Assembly: GCF_016907235.1 (NCBI RefSeq) | Contig: NZ_JAFBBO010000001.1 | Span: forward strand, 1,302,001 to 1,366,000 | Direction of reading: 5' to 3' | Source of the DNA: Oerskovia jenensis | GTDB lineage: Bacteria; Actinomycetota; Actinomycetes; Actinomycetales; Cellulomonadaceae | DNA length: 64,000 nt | Part shown: positions 30,652 to 40,105 of the stretch, piece after piece | How positions within the stretch are numbered: the first letter of the stretch is position 1 | Layout: the number at the start of each line of letters is the position of its first letter | The notes under the pieces: model-generated | Database searches by the model: none | Seen by the model: only the letters and a program-made list of their open reading frames with translations | Told to the model about the DNA's origin: nothing | Program-made: the position numbers and the translations under genes

Positions 30652-32263
30652 CCCCGAAGGCCGTCGTGAGCAGGCGGCTGGCCCGGTCGGCGGGCTGCGC
30701 GTAGAGCGTGTCGAAGCTCAGTCCGCGCGAGACCCCGCGCTGGACCACGATCGTCTGCGCCTCGGTGAGCGCCTCGATCCCCTCGCGCCCGTGCCGACGG
30801 CCCTGCCCCGAGGACTTGAACCCACCCATGGGCGCCGCGACCGAGCCGAACGCTGCGGCGTACCCGTCGTTGATGTTGACGGCGCCGGCCTCGACCTGCG
30901 CCGCGAGGCGACGTCCGCGCGCGGTGTCCTGCGTCCAGATGCTCGCGCTGAGCCCCAGGTCCGAGTCGTTCATGACGCGGATCGCGGCCGCGTCGTCGGG
31001 CACCCTCGTCACCGTGACGACCGGGCCGAACGTCTCCTCGTGTGAGCACGCGGCCGTGGGCGGCACGTGGTCGAGCACCGTGGGCGCGTAGAAGAACGGG
31101 CCGATGTCCGCACGGTGCACCCCGCCTGCGAGCACCCGAGCTCCCTGGGACAGCGCGTCGTCGACGTGCGCGACCACACGGTCGAGCTGCGCCTGGGACG
31201 TGAGCGAGCCCATGTCGACCGAGTAGTCGAGCGCGGTGCCGAGCCTGAGCTCGCGCACGAGCGGGACGAACGCGTCCAGGAACTCGTCGGCGATGTCCTC
31301 GTGCAGGATCAGCCGCTCGATCGAGACGCAGAGCTGGCCGCTGTTGGAGAAGCACGCACGTACGGCACCCTGGGCCGCGGACGGGACGTGCGCGTCCGCC
31401 GCGACGTACAGCGGGTTCTTGCCGCCCAGCTCGAGCGTGGTGCCGATGAGCCGCTCGCCTGCCTGCGCGGCGACCTTGCGCCCGGTCGCGGTCGAGCCCG
31501 TGAACGCGATGTGGTCGACGAGCCCCGTCAGGGCCGCGCCGATCTCCCCACCGCCGGCCACGACGAGCAGGAGGTCACCGGGCAGCCCGGCCTCCTCCAG
31601 GACCTCGGCGGCCCAGAGGGCCGTCAAGGTCGTCTGGGGGTCCGGCTTGACCACCACGGCGTTGCCCGCGACCAGGGCGGGCAGGGCCTCGGCGAGGGCG
31701 AGCGTGAGGGGGTAGTTCCAGGGGGCGATCGCTCCGACGACGCCGACGGGGCGGCGGTGCACGCTCGCGCGCGTCAGGACGGGCAGCATCCCGCCCACGC
31801 GACGCTCGGCGAGGTAGTGCGCGGCCCGCACGCCGTAGTGGCGCGTGACCTGGGCGATGTCGCCGACCTCCTCGAACGCGCTACGACGGGACTTGCCCGT
31901 CTCCATCTGGAGCAGGTCCAGGATCTCGGTCTGACGCTCCAGGACCAGGTCGTGGAAGCGCAGGAGCACCGCGGAGCGCTCGGCGACCGTGGTGTGCGCC
32001 CAGGAGCGCTGCGCCCGGCGCGCGCGCTCGACAGCGACCGCGACGTCCTCGACCGAGGACAGGGGGATCGACGCGAGGGGCGCCCCGGTGAACGGCAGGA
32101 CCGAACGGTGCTCCCCCGCCGTGTGGGAGGTGACGACGCGGGCCACGAGGGGAGCGACGACGTCGGGCTCCAGGACGTAGGTGGCGGAAGGGTGCTCCGG
32201 GTCGAGAAGGCCGTCGATGGCGGCGCTGCCGCCCTGGCTGCCGTCCGATGTTTCGCTTGCCAT
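30626..32263 (-). CDS. Aldehyde dehydrogenase, succinic-semialdehyde dehydrogenase-like
   Basis: A 545-residue NAD(P)-dependent dehydrogenase. Motifs: PWNYPLTLALAEALPAL, catalytic Glu in LELGGKNP and catalytic Cys in FSNSGQLCVSIERL. It is closest in pattern to GabD2-type succinic-semialdehyde dehydrogenases of actinobacteria, but substrate range cannot be fixed. The ~40-residue N-terminal extension is longer than usual. ATG at 32263 is supported by TAACCT ending 7 nt upstream; an upstream GTG-type start is less likely. No gabT is nearby. Confidence 0.9.
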   Translation of the reverse strand: MASETSDGSQGGSAAIDGLLDPEHPSATYVLEPDVVAPLVARVVTSHTAGEHRSVLPFTGAPLASIPLSSVEDVAVAVERARRAQRSWAHTTVAERSAVLLRFHDLVLERQTEILDLLQMETGKSRRSAFEEVGDIAQVTRHYGVRAAHYLAERRVGGMLPVLTRASVHRRPVGVVGAIAPWNYPLTLALAEALPALVAGNAVVVKPDPQTTLTALWAAEVLEEAGLPGDLLLVVAGGGEIGAALTGLVDHIAFTGSTATGRKVAAQAGERLIGTTLELGGKNPLYVAADAHVPSAAQGAVRACFSNSGQLCVSIERLILHEDIADEFLDAFVPLVRELRLGTALDYSVDMGSLTSQAQLDRVVAHVDDALSQGARVLAGGVHRADIGPFFYAPTVLDHVPPTAACSHEETFGPVVTVTRVPDDAAAIRVMNDSDLGLSASIWTQDTARGRRLAAQVEAGAVNINDGYAAAFGSVAAPMGGFKSSGQGRRHGREGIEALTEAQTIVVQRGVSRGLSFDTLYAQPADRASRLLTTAFGVMKKLRLP

Positions 32264-32270
32264 GCGTGAC

Positions 32271-32276
32271 AGGTTA
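32271..32276 (-). promoter_or_regulatory. Aldehyde dehydrogenase -10 element (leaderless)
   Basis: TAACCT on the minus strand, 7 nt before ATG. Confidence 0.55.
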
Positions 32277-32389
32277 CGCGGCAGTACCCCCGGGCAGAAC
32301 ATCCTTCACACAATCCCCTTTGGTACGTCTCGCCCGGGCGCAGGACGCGGCGACGGGGGCAGCGTGGCCGTCCTGTCCAACCCGCCCGG

Positions 32390-33010
32390 TCACTCCCGGT
32401 CCTGCGCCACCCAGGTGCGCGCGCCGTCGAGCAGGTGTGACAGCGCCTCGTCGACGACCTCGGCAGGGTCGCGATCCGGAGCGCTCTGCGCCCACCAGAC
32501 GAGGGCCGCGAAGTTCGCCGCGGAGCATGCGGCCGCGAGCGACTGCGCGCGCAGCGACGGTTCGAGCTGCCCTTCGGCGCGGGCCAGGAACTCCCCGACG
32601 AGCGCGGCCGAGGTCCCGATGCTCGACGTGCCCCAGGCGAGGAGCTCGTCGTCGGCCGCGATGAGGGACAGGCGCTGGCGCGTGATCTCGAGCGCTGCGG
32701 CCGGGAAGGTCGAGGACGCCACGAAGGCGACCCGCACCACGTCGAGGGCCTCGGCCGGGCTCGCGGGACTGCTCGCGCCCAGCACCTCGGTGATGGCGTC
32801 GCGCGCCTCCCCCGAGCCGCCCCAGACCATCGCGGCCTTGGACGGGAAGAGTCGGAAGAGGGTCCGACGCCCGACGCCGCACGCGCTCGCGACGTCGTCC
32901 ATCGTGACGTTGCCGAAGCCCCGCTCGGTGAAGAGGCGTAGAGCCGTGGCGGCGACGCGCGCCGGGTCGACCGTGGCAGGTCGGCCCCGGCGTGCGGGTG
33001 TCTGCGACAT
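32390..33010 (-). CDS. TetR family transcriptional regulator
   Basis: A 206-residue regulator. The N-terminal helix-turn-helix is VAATALRLFTERGFGNVTMD followed by VASACGVGRRTLFRLFPSK (about residues 17-60). The SKAAMVWGG end of the DNA-binding domain resembles MftR-type regulators, but no mycofactocin genes are in the window. The ligand-binding domain is Ala-rich and non-diagnostic. AGGAG lies 5 nt before the ATG. It is divergent from an SDR gene, its most likely target. Confidence 0.92.
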   Translation of the reverse strand: MSQTPARRGRPATVDPARVAATALRLFTERGFGNVTMDDVASACGVGRRTLFRLFPSKAAMVWGGSGEARDAITEVLGASSPASPAEALDVVRVAFVASSTFPAAALEITRQRLSLIAADDELLAWGTSSIGTSAALVGEFLARAEGQLEPSLRAQSLAAACSAANFAALVWWAQSAPDRDPAEVVDEALSHLLDGARTWVAQDRE

Positions 33011-33038
33011 CACATCTCCTCGCGAAACATATTTATGG

Positions 33039-33047
33039 CACTGAGTG
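33039..33047. promoter_or_regulatory. Possible operator between TetR and SDR genes
   Basis: CACTGAGTG (4-1-4 palindrome) lies in an AT-richer patch of the 95-bp divergent region, 29 bp from the TetR start. Short, so only tentative. Confidence 0.3.
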
Positions 33048-33105
33048 TTAGAAAGGTACCAGGAGCCACATCCAGGCACCTCGACCCGGCGGAAGGACCC
33101 CCATC

Positions 33106-33867
33106 ATGAGCACGTCGACCATCCCGAACCGATTCTCCGGCGCGACCGTCGTCGTCACCGGCGCAGGTTCCGGCATCGGCAAGGCCACCGCGACACGGCT
33201 GCTCGCCGAGGGGGCGCGCGTCATCGCGAGCGACCTCGACGCCGACCGCCTCGAGACCCTCGCCACCGAGAGCGGCGAGGCCCCGCTCCTGACCGTCGTC
33301 GGCGACGTGTCCGACGACGCCGTGATCGCGCGCATCGTCGAGGCCGGCGAAGGGCGCATCACGGGACTCGTCAACAACGCGGGGATCATGGACTCGTTCG
33401 TCCCCACGGCCGAGATCGACGACGCCCTCTGGGAGCGCGTCCTGCGCATCAACGTGACCGCACCCATGAAGCTCATGCGCGCCGTGCTGCCCGCGATGGT
33501 CGAGGCCGGTCACGGCCGGATCGTCAACGTCGCGAGCGAGGCCAGCATCCGCGCGGGCGCCTCGGGCACGCCCTACGCCACCTCGAAGCACGCGGTCGTG
33601 GGCCTGACCAAGAGCACCGCGCTCTTCTACGGCCCGGCCGGCGTGCGCGTCAACGCCGTGGCTCCGGGCGCGGTCGCGACCAACATCGAGGCACCGTTCC
33701 GCTCCGAGCTCGGCGCCCGGCGCCTCGGTCCGATCATGCAGGCGACCGTCCCGGAACCTGCCACGGCCGAGCAGCTCGCGGCCTCGATCACGTGGCTGCT
33801 CTCCGAGGACTCGGCCAACGTGAACGGCGTGCTCCTCATGTCGGACGGCGGCTGGTCGACGATCTGA
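33106..33867 (+). CDS. Short-chain dehydrogenase/reductase
   Basis: A 253-residue Rossmann-fold oxidoreductase. Cofactor motif TGAGSGIGKA; ASDLD after beta-2 favours NAD(H); structural NNAG; catalytic Asn, Ser, Tyr and Lys in NVT, NVASEAS and YATSKH; C-terminal GGWSTI. GGAAGGA precedes the ATG. The mycofactocin-type insertion is absent. The substrate is unknown. Divergent TetR regulator suggests induction by substrate. Confidence 0.93.
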   Translation: MSTSTIPNRFSGATVVVTGAGSGIGKATATRLLAEGARVIASDLDADRLETLATESGEAPLLTVVGDVSDDAVIARIVEAGEGRITGLVNNAGIMDSFVPTAEIDDALWERVLRINVTAPMKLMRAVLPAMVEAGHGRIVNVASEASIRAGASGTPYATSKHAVVGLTKSTALFYGPAGVRVNAVAPGAVATNIEAPFRSELGARRLGPIMQATVPEPATAEQLAASITWLLSEDSANVNGVLLMSDGGWSTI

Positions 33868-33878
33868 TCCCCCCGGGG

Positions 33879-33945
33879 GTGCCGACCCGAGGTCGGTCAG
33901 GCAGCTGCGACGAGCTGCTGCCTGACCGACCTCGGGTCTCGGCAC
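33879..33945. terminator. Bidirectional terminator between SDR and GNAT genes
   Basis: Arms 33879-33905 and 33917-33945 pair over 27 bp with a 2-nt bulge; loop of 11 nt. Confidence 0.75.
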
Positions 33946-33955
33946 CTGCGCCGGC

Positions 33956-34549
33956 TCAGAGGAGGTCGCGGCCGAGGACCGTGCACTCGGCGTCGACGTA
34001 CCCGAGCCCCTCGTAGAAGCCCAGGACCTGCGTGTTGGTCGTGCGCACCATGAGGCGCACCTTGCGCACGCCCTGCGACGCGAGCCACGCCTCCGCGGCG
34101 ACCACCGCGTCGCGGCCGAGCCCCGTACCCTGCAGCTCGGGCGCCACGGCGACGTAGTAGATCCAGCCGCGGTGCCCGTCGAACCCGGCCATCGCCGTCG
34201 CGACGACGGCGCCCGCCCCGCTCGCCGGAGCGTCCGGGGCACCCGCGTGCGCGACGAGGATCGTCGAGGACCCTGCCGTCCGGGCGTCCGCCACGTCGAG
34301 GTGGGGGTCGTTCCACGGCCGGGCGAGACCGCACGCCTCCCACAGGACCACGACCTGCTCGACGTCGGCGTCGGTGATCTCCCGGAAGTCGACACCACCC
34401 ACGGAGAACGGGCCGACGGCGCCGTCCCGCACCGGCTCGACCGCGCCCTCAGGGGCGGTCTGCGCGGGTCCAGGCTCGCCGCCGGTGGGCGCACCCGCGC
34501 CGAGGGCGTTCGTCAGCCCGACCCCGTCGCGGATGCGGCCCGGAGCCAT
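33956..34549 (-). CDS. GNAT family N-acetyltransferase
   Basis: A 197-residue protein. An unstructured N-terminal ~45 residues precede a GNAT fold with the acetyl-CoA loop VAVAPELQGTGLGRDAVVAAE and ending TTNTQVLGFYEGLGYVDAE. The pattern resembles YpeA-type acetyltransferases. The substrate is unknown. The ATG shares one base with the guaB3 stop (TGATG), so translation is coupled to guaB3. Confidence 0.9.
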   Translation of the reverse strand: MAPGRIRDGVGLTNALGAGAPTGGEPGPAQTAPEGAVEPVRDGAVGPFSVGGVDFREITDADVEQVVVLWEACGLARPWNDPHLDVADARTAGSSTILVAHAGAPDAPASGAGAVVATAMAGFDGHRGWIYYVAVAPELQGTGLGRDAVVAAEAWLASQGVRKVRLMVRTTNTQVLGFYEGLGYVDAECTVLGRDLL

Positions 34550-35673
34550 CAGCGCGGCTGGTACGGCGAGACGACGACCTCGACGCGCTGGAACTCCTTG
34601 AGGTCCGAGTAGCCCGTCGTGGCCATCGCGCGCTTGAGCGCGCCCACCAGGTTGAGCGTGCCGTCGGCCTGACGACCCGGGCCGAACAGGATCTCGTCGA
34701 GCGAGCCCGCGGTGCCGACGCTCACGCGCTCGCCACGAGGAAGCTGCGGGTGGTGCGCCTCGGAGCCCCAGTGCCAGCCCTTGCCGGGCGCCTCGGTGGC
34801 ACGCGCCAGGGCGGCGCCGAGCATCACCGCGTCCGCACCGCACGCGACGGCCTTGACCAGGTCGCCCGAGCGCCCCACGCCACCGTCGGCGATGACGTGC
34901 ACGTACCGGCCGCCCGACTCGTCCAGGTAGTCACGACGCGCCGCCGCGACGTCCGCGACGGCCGTCGCCATGGGTGCGTGGATGCCGAGGCTCACACGCG
35001 TCGTGTGCGCCGCGCCGCCGCCGAAGCCCACGAGGACGCCGGCCGCACCCGTACGCATGAGGTGCAGGGCCGCGGTGTAGGTCGAGGCGCCGCCGACGAT
35101 GACCGGGACGTCGAGCTCGTAGATGAAGCGCTTGAGGTTGAGCGGCTCCGCGTTGCCCGAGACGTGCTCGGCCGAGACCGTGGTGCCGCGGATGACGAAC
35201 AGGTCCACCCCGGCGTCGACGACGGTCTTGTAGAACTCCTGCGTGCGCTGCGGCGACAGGGCGCCCGCGACCGTGACGCCGGACTCCCGGATCTCCTTGA
35301 GGCGCTGGGTGATCAGCTCGGCCTTGATGGGCTCGGCGTACACCTCCTGCATGCGACGCGTCGCGCTCGGGGCGTCGAGCGTCGCGATCTCCGCGAGGAT
35401 CGGCTCCGGGTTCTCGTAGCGCGTCCACAGCCCCTCGAGGTCCAGGACGCCCAGGCCGCCCGCGTTGCCCAGGGCGACCGCGGTCGACGGGCTCATCACC
35501 GAGTCCATGGGGGCGGCCAGGATCGGCAGGTCGAAGTGATAGGCGTCGATCTGCCACCCGACCGACACGTCCTCCGGGTCACGCGTACGCCGGGAGGGGA
35601 CCACGGCGATGTCGTCGAAGGAGAAGGCGCGCCGTCCGCGCTTGCCACGACCGATCTCGATCTCGTTGCTCAC
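34549..35673 (-). CDS. guaB3: GuaB3 family IMP dehydrogenase-related protein
   Basis: A 374-residue IMPDH/GMPR-barrel protein without CBS domains, as in the actinobacterial GuaB3 family. FSFDDIAVVPSRRTRDPEDV replaces the usual IMPDH start, followed by LPILAAPMDSVMSPSTAVAL, VIADGGVGRSGDLVKA and GADAVMLGAAL. I see no canonical GxGSxCxTR catalytic loop; GFGGGAAHTTR stands there instead, so IMPDH activity is doubtful; some GuaB3 proteins act as GMP reductase. GTG start follows TATCCT by 6 nt. Confidence 0.92.
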   Translation of the reverse strand: MSNEIEIGRGKRGRRAFSFDDIAVVPSRRTRDPEDVSVGWQIDAYHFDLPILAAPMDSVMSPSTAVALGNAGGLGVLDLEGLWTRYENPEPILAEIATLDAPSATRRMQEVYAEPIKAELITQRLKEIRESGVTVAGALSPQRTQEFYKTVVDAGVDLFVIRGTTVSAEHVSGNAEPLNLKRFIYELDVPVIVGGASTYTAALHLMRTGAAGVLVGFGGGAAHTTRVSLGIHAPMATAVADVAAARRDYLDESGGRYVHVIADGGVGRSGDLVKAVACGADAVMLGAALARATEAPGKGWHWGSEAHHPQLPRGERVSVGTAGSLDEILFGPGRQADGTLNLVGALKRAMATTGYSDLKEFQRVEVVVSPYQPR

Positions 35674-35679
35674 CCGACG

Positions 35680-35685
35680 AGGATA
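35680..35685 (-). promoter_or_regulatory. guaB3 -10 element (leaderless)
   Basis: TATCCT on the minus strand, 6 nt before GTG. Confidence 0.6.
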
Positions 35686-35753
35686 CCGGCCCCGGGCACG
35701 GGCACGCCCTCGCGCGCCACGCGATGGACCATGGCGTCCCAGCAGCACCACCC

Positions 35754-35803
35754 GTCAGGGCTGTCAGGGCTGTCAGGGCTGTCAGGGCTGTCAGGGCTGT
35801 CAG
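35754..35803. repeat. 9-bp tandem repeat, 5.5 copies
   Basis: GTCAGGGCT is repeated five times exactly plus GTCAG, in the divergent region between guaB3 and the exonuclease gene. It ends 97 bp before the exonuclease start and begins 80 bp upstream of the guaB3 start. Confidence 0.95.
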
Positions 35804-35900
35804 TGGCCGCTGGCATGCTCACCAGCAGAGACCAGGGACGGTCGCGCACGGCGAGGACCGCCGGGCCACCACCCACAGGACGACCGCAAGGAGCACGACG

Positions 35901-36599
35901 ATGAGCTGGACGACCGGACCGCTGCTGGGCTTCGACACCGAGACCACCGGGGTCGACGTCACGAACGACCGCATCGTGACCGCCGCGCTCGTGCGGCGCG
36001 TCCCGGGGCGCAGCACCGAGGTCCGGACCTGGCTCGTCGACCCCGGCGTCCCCATCCCCGCGGAGGCCGCCGCGATCCACGGCATCTCGACCGAGCACGC
36101 GGTCCAGCACGGCGTGGCTCCCGGACCGGCCCTCGAGGAGATCGCGACGATCATCGCCGCGGACCTCGCGATCGGCGTGCCCGTGGTCGCGTTCAACGCG
36201 GCGTTCGACCTGTCGCTGCTCGACGCCGAGCTCGCGCGCCACGCACTGCCGACGCTGGGCGAGCGCCTGGGCCGCGAGGTCACGCCCGTGATCGACCCGC
36301 TCGTCCTCGACCGTTCGCTCGACCGCTTCCGCAAGGGCAAGCGCAAGCTCGGCGACCTGTGCGTCCACTACGGCGTGACCGACGGCGGCAACCTGCACAC
36401 CGCGGACGTCGACGTCCTCGCGACGCTCGACGTGCTCGAGGCCATGACCCGCGCCTTCCCCGAGCTCGCCGAGCAGGACCTCGACTCGCTGCACCGCCAG
36501 CAGATCACGGCTCACCGGGCCTGGGCCGAGAACTTCAACACCTGGCGCGCCGGCCAGGGATACGTCGGCGCGGGGGCCAGCACCACGTGGCCGTCGTGA
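35901..36599 (+). CDS. 3'-5' exonuclease, DnaQ-like (DEDDh)
   Basis: A 232-residue exonuclease. Exo I FDTETTG (D and E), Exo II VVAFNAAFDLSLLDAEL (D) and Exo III HTADVDV (H and D) are intact, giving a complete DEDDh active site. IPAEAAAIHGIS is typical of DNA polymerase III epsilon-like domains. It is stand-alone, as in stress or repair exonucleases. ATG at 35901 is set by AAGGAG 7 nt upstream. Confidence 0.93.
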   Translation: MSWTTGPLLGFDTETTGVDVTNDRIVTAALVRRVPGRSTEVRTWLVDPGVPIPAEAAAIHGISTEHAVQHGVAPGPALEEIATIIAADLAIGVPVVAFNAAFDLSLLDAELARHALPTLGERLGREVTPVIDPLVLDRSLDRFRKGKRKLGDLCVHYGVTDGGNLHTADVDVLATLDVLEAMTRAFPELAEQDLDSLHRQQITAHRAWAENFNTWRAGQGYVGAGASTTWPS

Positions 36600-36741
36600 G
36601 CCGCTCCGACTGACAGACAGACCGGCAGACAGACCAGGGCCACCCCCAGGCCCGTCGCCCGTGAAACCTCATAGAACATATGGGCCGCTCGTGATGATCC
36701 CGTGAAATCGGGCCGCCACCCCAAGATCACCGCGCCAATAT

Positions 36742-36753
36742 CTCATCGATGAG
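36742..36753. promoter_or_regulatory. 12-bp palindrome over the XRE-MurA promoter
   Basis: CTCATCGATGAG is a perfect palindrome ending 1 bp before the -10 hexamer TACCGT (36755-36760). A protein bound here would block the core promoter; the obvious candidate is the HTH domain encoded by the same gene. Confidence 0.5.
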
Positions 36754-36754
36754 T

Positions 36755-36760
36755 TACCGT
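36755..36760 (+). promoter_or_regulatory. XRE-MurA gene -10 element (leaderless)
   Basis: TACCGT, 6 nt before ATG 36767. Confidence 0.5.
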
Positions 36761-36766
36761 CGGCTC

Positions 36767-38308
36767 ATGACCATGGTCGACGAAGCACCCCAGCACCTCG
36801 CACAGGTCGCCGCACTCATCCGCGGCGCACGCCAGAACAAGGGCCTCACCCAGGCTCAGCTCGCCGAGCGCCTCGGGACGAGCCAGAGCGCGATCCATCG
36901 GATCGAGCAGGGCTCGCAGAACGTGAGCCTCGACATGCTCGCCCGGATCAGCGCGGCGCTCGACTCGGAGATCATCTCGTTCGGGGCTCCCAAGCACTCC
37001 CACCTGCGGGTCAGCGGCGGCCACGAGCTCTCCGGTCGCATCGAGGTCAACTCGTCGAAGAACGGCGCCGTCGCGCTGCTCTGCGCCTCGCTCCTCAACC
37101 GTGGCCGCACCACCCTGCGCCGCGTCGCGCGCATCGTGGAGGTCGACCGCATCGTCGACGTCCTGCGGAGCATCGGCGTCCAGGCGGTCTGGTCCGCCGA
37201 CGGTCGTGACCTCGAGATCGTCGTGCCCGCGCAGCTCGACCTCGCGTCGATCGACGTCGACGCCGCGCGCCGCACCCGCTCGATCATCATGTTCCTCGGT
37301 CCCCTGCTCGGTCTCCAGGACGAGTTCTCCCTCCCCTACGCGGGCGGCTGCGACCTGGGCACGCGGACCGTCGAGCCCCACATGATCGCGCTGCGCCCGT
37401 TCGGGCTGTCGGTCACCGCGGCCTCGGGCAACTACGAGGCGATCGTCGCAGCCCCCGGCACCCACGACCTGAGCGTCGTCCTCACCGAGCGTGGCGACAC
37501 CGTCACCGAGAACGCGATCATGGCCGCCGCCTCGCGCGACGGCGTGACCACGATCCGCAACGCGAGCCCCAACTACATGGTCCAGGACCTCTGCTTCTAC
37601 CTCGAGCTCCTGGGCGTGCGCATCGAGGGCATCGGCACCACGACGCTGCGCATCCACGGTCGCACCGACATCGACGCCGACGTGGAGTACGCGGTCTCGG
37701 AGGACCCGGTCGAGGCCATGAGCCTCCTGACCGCCGGGATCGTCACGGGCTCGGAGATCACGGTCGCGCGCGTACCCATCGAGTTCATGGAGATCGAGCT
37801 CGCGACCCTGTCCGAGATGGGACTGCGCTACTCGCTCTCTCCCGAGTACCTGGCGCTCAACGGACGCACCCGTCTGGTCGACGTCACGGTCCACCCGAGC
37901 GAGCTGCACGCACCCATCGACAAGATCCACCCCATGCCGTTCCCGGGGCTCAACATCGACAACCTCCCGTTCTTCGCCGTCATCGCGGCGTGCGCGAGCG
38001 GGCACACCCTCATCCACGACTGGGTGTACGAGGGCCGGGCCATCCACCTGAGCGACCTCACGCGCCTCGGCGCCGACGTCCGGCTGCTCGACTCGCACCG
38101 GCTCGACATCACGGGCCCGACCCACTGGTCGGGCGCCGAGGTGAGCTGCCCGCCCGCGCTGCGGCCCGCCGTCGTGATCCTGCTCGCGATGCTCGCGGCG
38201 AAGGGCACCTCGGTGCTGCGCAACGTCGACATCATCTCGCGCGGATACGAGCAGCTCCAGGAGCGGCTCATCGAGCTCGGCGCGCGGATCGAGACCTTCC
38301 GCGACTGA
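36767..38308 (+). CDS. MurA-like enolpyruvyl transferase fused to an XRE-type HTH domain
   Basis: A 513-residue fusion. Residues about 12-72 are an XRE/Cro helix-turn-helix (IRGARQNKGLTQAQLAERLG, then QSAIHRIEQG). Residues about 78-513 are an EPSP/MurA-fold domain like UDP-GlcNAc 1-carboxyvinyltransferase. MurA residues kept: K98 and N99 (E. coli K22/N23) in SSKNGAVALL, C195 and R200 (C115/R120) in AGGCDLGTRTV, and Arg in SRGYEQL (R397). The D305 region is altered (FPGLNIDNLPFF). So either a DNA-binding enzyme or a regulator using a MurA fold to sense a cell-wall precursor. ATG at 36767 is preferred; ATGs at 36749 and 36773 are alternatives. Confidence 0.9.
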   Translation: MTMVDEAPQHLAQVAALIRGARQNKGLTQAQLAERLGTSQSAIHRIEQGSQNVSLDMLARISAALDSEIISFGAPKHSHLRVSGGHELSGRIEVNSSKNGAVALLCASLLNRGRTTLRRVARIVEVDRIVDVLRSIGVQAVWSADGRDLEIVVPAQLDLASIDVDAARRTRSIIMFLGPLLGLQDEFSLPYAGGCDLGTRTVEPHMIALRPFGLSVTAASGNYEAIVAAPGTHDLSVVLTERGDTVTENAIMAAASRDGVTTIRNASPNYMVQDLCFYLELLGVRIEGIGTTTLRIHGRTDIDADVEYAVSEDPVEAMSLLTAGIVTGSEITVARVPIEFMEIELATLSEMGLRYSLSPEYLALNGRTRLVDVTVHPSELHAPIDKIHPMPFPGLNIDNLPFFAVIAACASGHTLIHDWVYEGRAIHLSDLTRLGADVRLLDSHRLDITGPTHWSGAEVSCPPALRPAVVILLAMLAAKGTSVLRNVDIISRGYEQLQERLIELGARIETFRD

Positions 38309-38317
38309 GCTCGACAA

Positions 38318-38375
38318 GACGGACGACAGGACGGGCGCGACCCTCGTGGGGGTCGCGCCCGTCCTGTCGTCCGTC
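38318..38375. terminator. Bidirectional terminator between XRE-MurA and guaB
   Basis: Perfect 26-bp arms (38318-38343 and 38350-38375), 6-nt loop, between convergent genes. Confidence 0.8.
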
Positions 38376-38442
38376 TCGTCGGGTCCCGGGGCAGGACCGG
38401 GCCGCGTGGAGCGGCGCGGGGCCGGCCTGGAGGCCCGTGCGG

Positions 38443-39978
<1,536 letters not shown>

Positions 39979-40000
39979 CGCTCAGGGCCTCCGGCATATT

Positions 40001-40030
40001 CCCGGCCGTCCCGCCACTGGGACGGCCGGG
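40001..40030 (-). terminator. Hairpin after the MerR gene
   Basis: 12-bp perfect arms (40001-40012 and 40019-40030) with GCCACT loop. It follows the leftward MerR gene and precedes the guaB promoter. Its right arm on the + strand is the first unit of the 11-bp repeat. Confidence 0.6.
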
Positions 40031-40073
40031 GGACGGCCGGGTGACGGCCGGGGGACGGCCGGGGGACGGCCGG
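40021..40073. repeat. 11-bp tandem repeat, 4.8 copies
   Basis: GACGGCCGGGG-type units begin at 40021, 40032, 40043, 40054 and 40065; one unit has T at its last position. Each copy can pair with the single left arm 40001-40012. Confidence 0.9.
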
Positions 40074-40105
40074 CAGGCTGCCGGACGGGCTGCGCGTGGC
40101 GCAGG

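Noticed and set aside
32390-33867. Mycofactocin regulator/oxidoreductase pair
   Set aside because: The TetR resembles MftR only in part, the SDR lacks the mycofactocin-type insertion, and no mft genes are present.
35754-35803. CRISPR or origin iterons
   Set aside because: Nine-bp units without spacers; no cas, rep or dnaA genes nearby.
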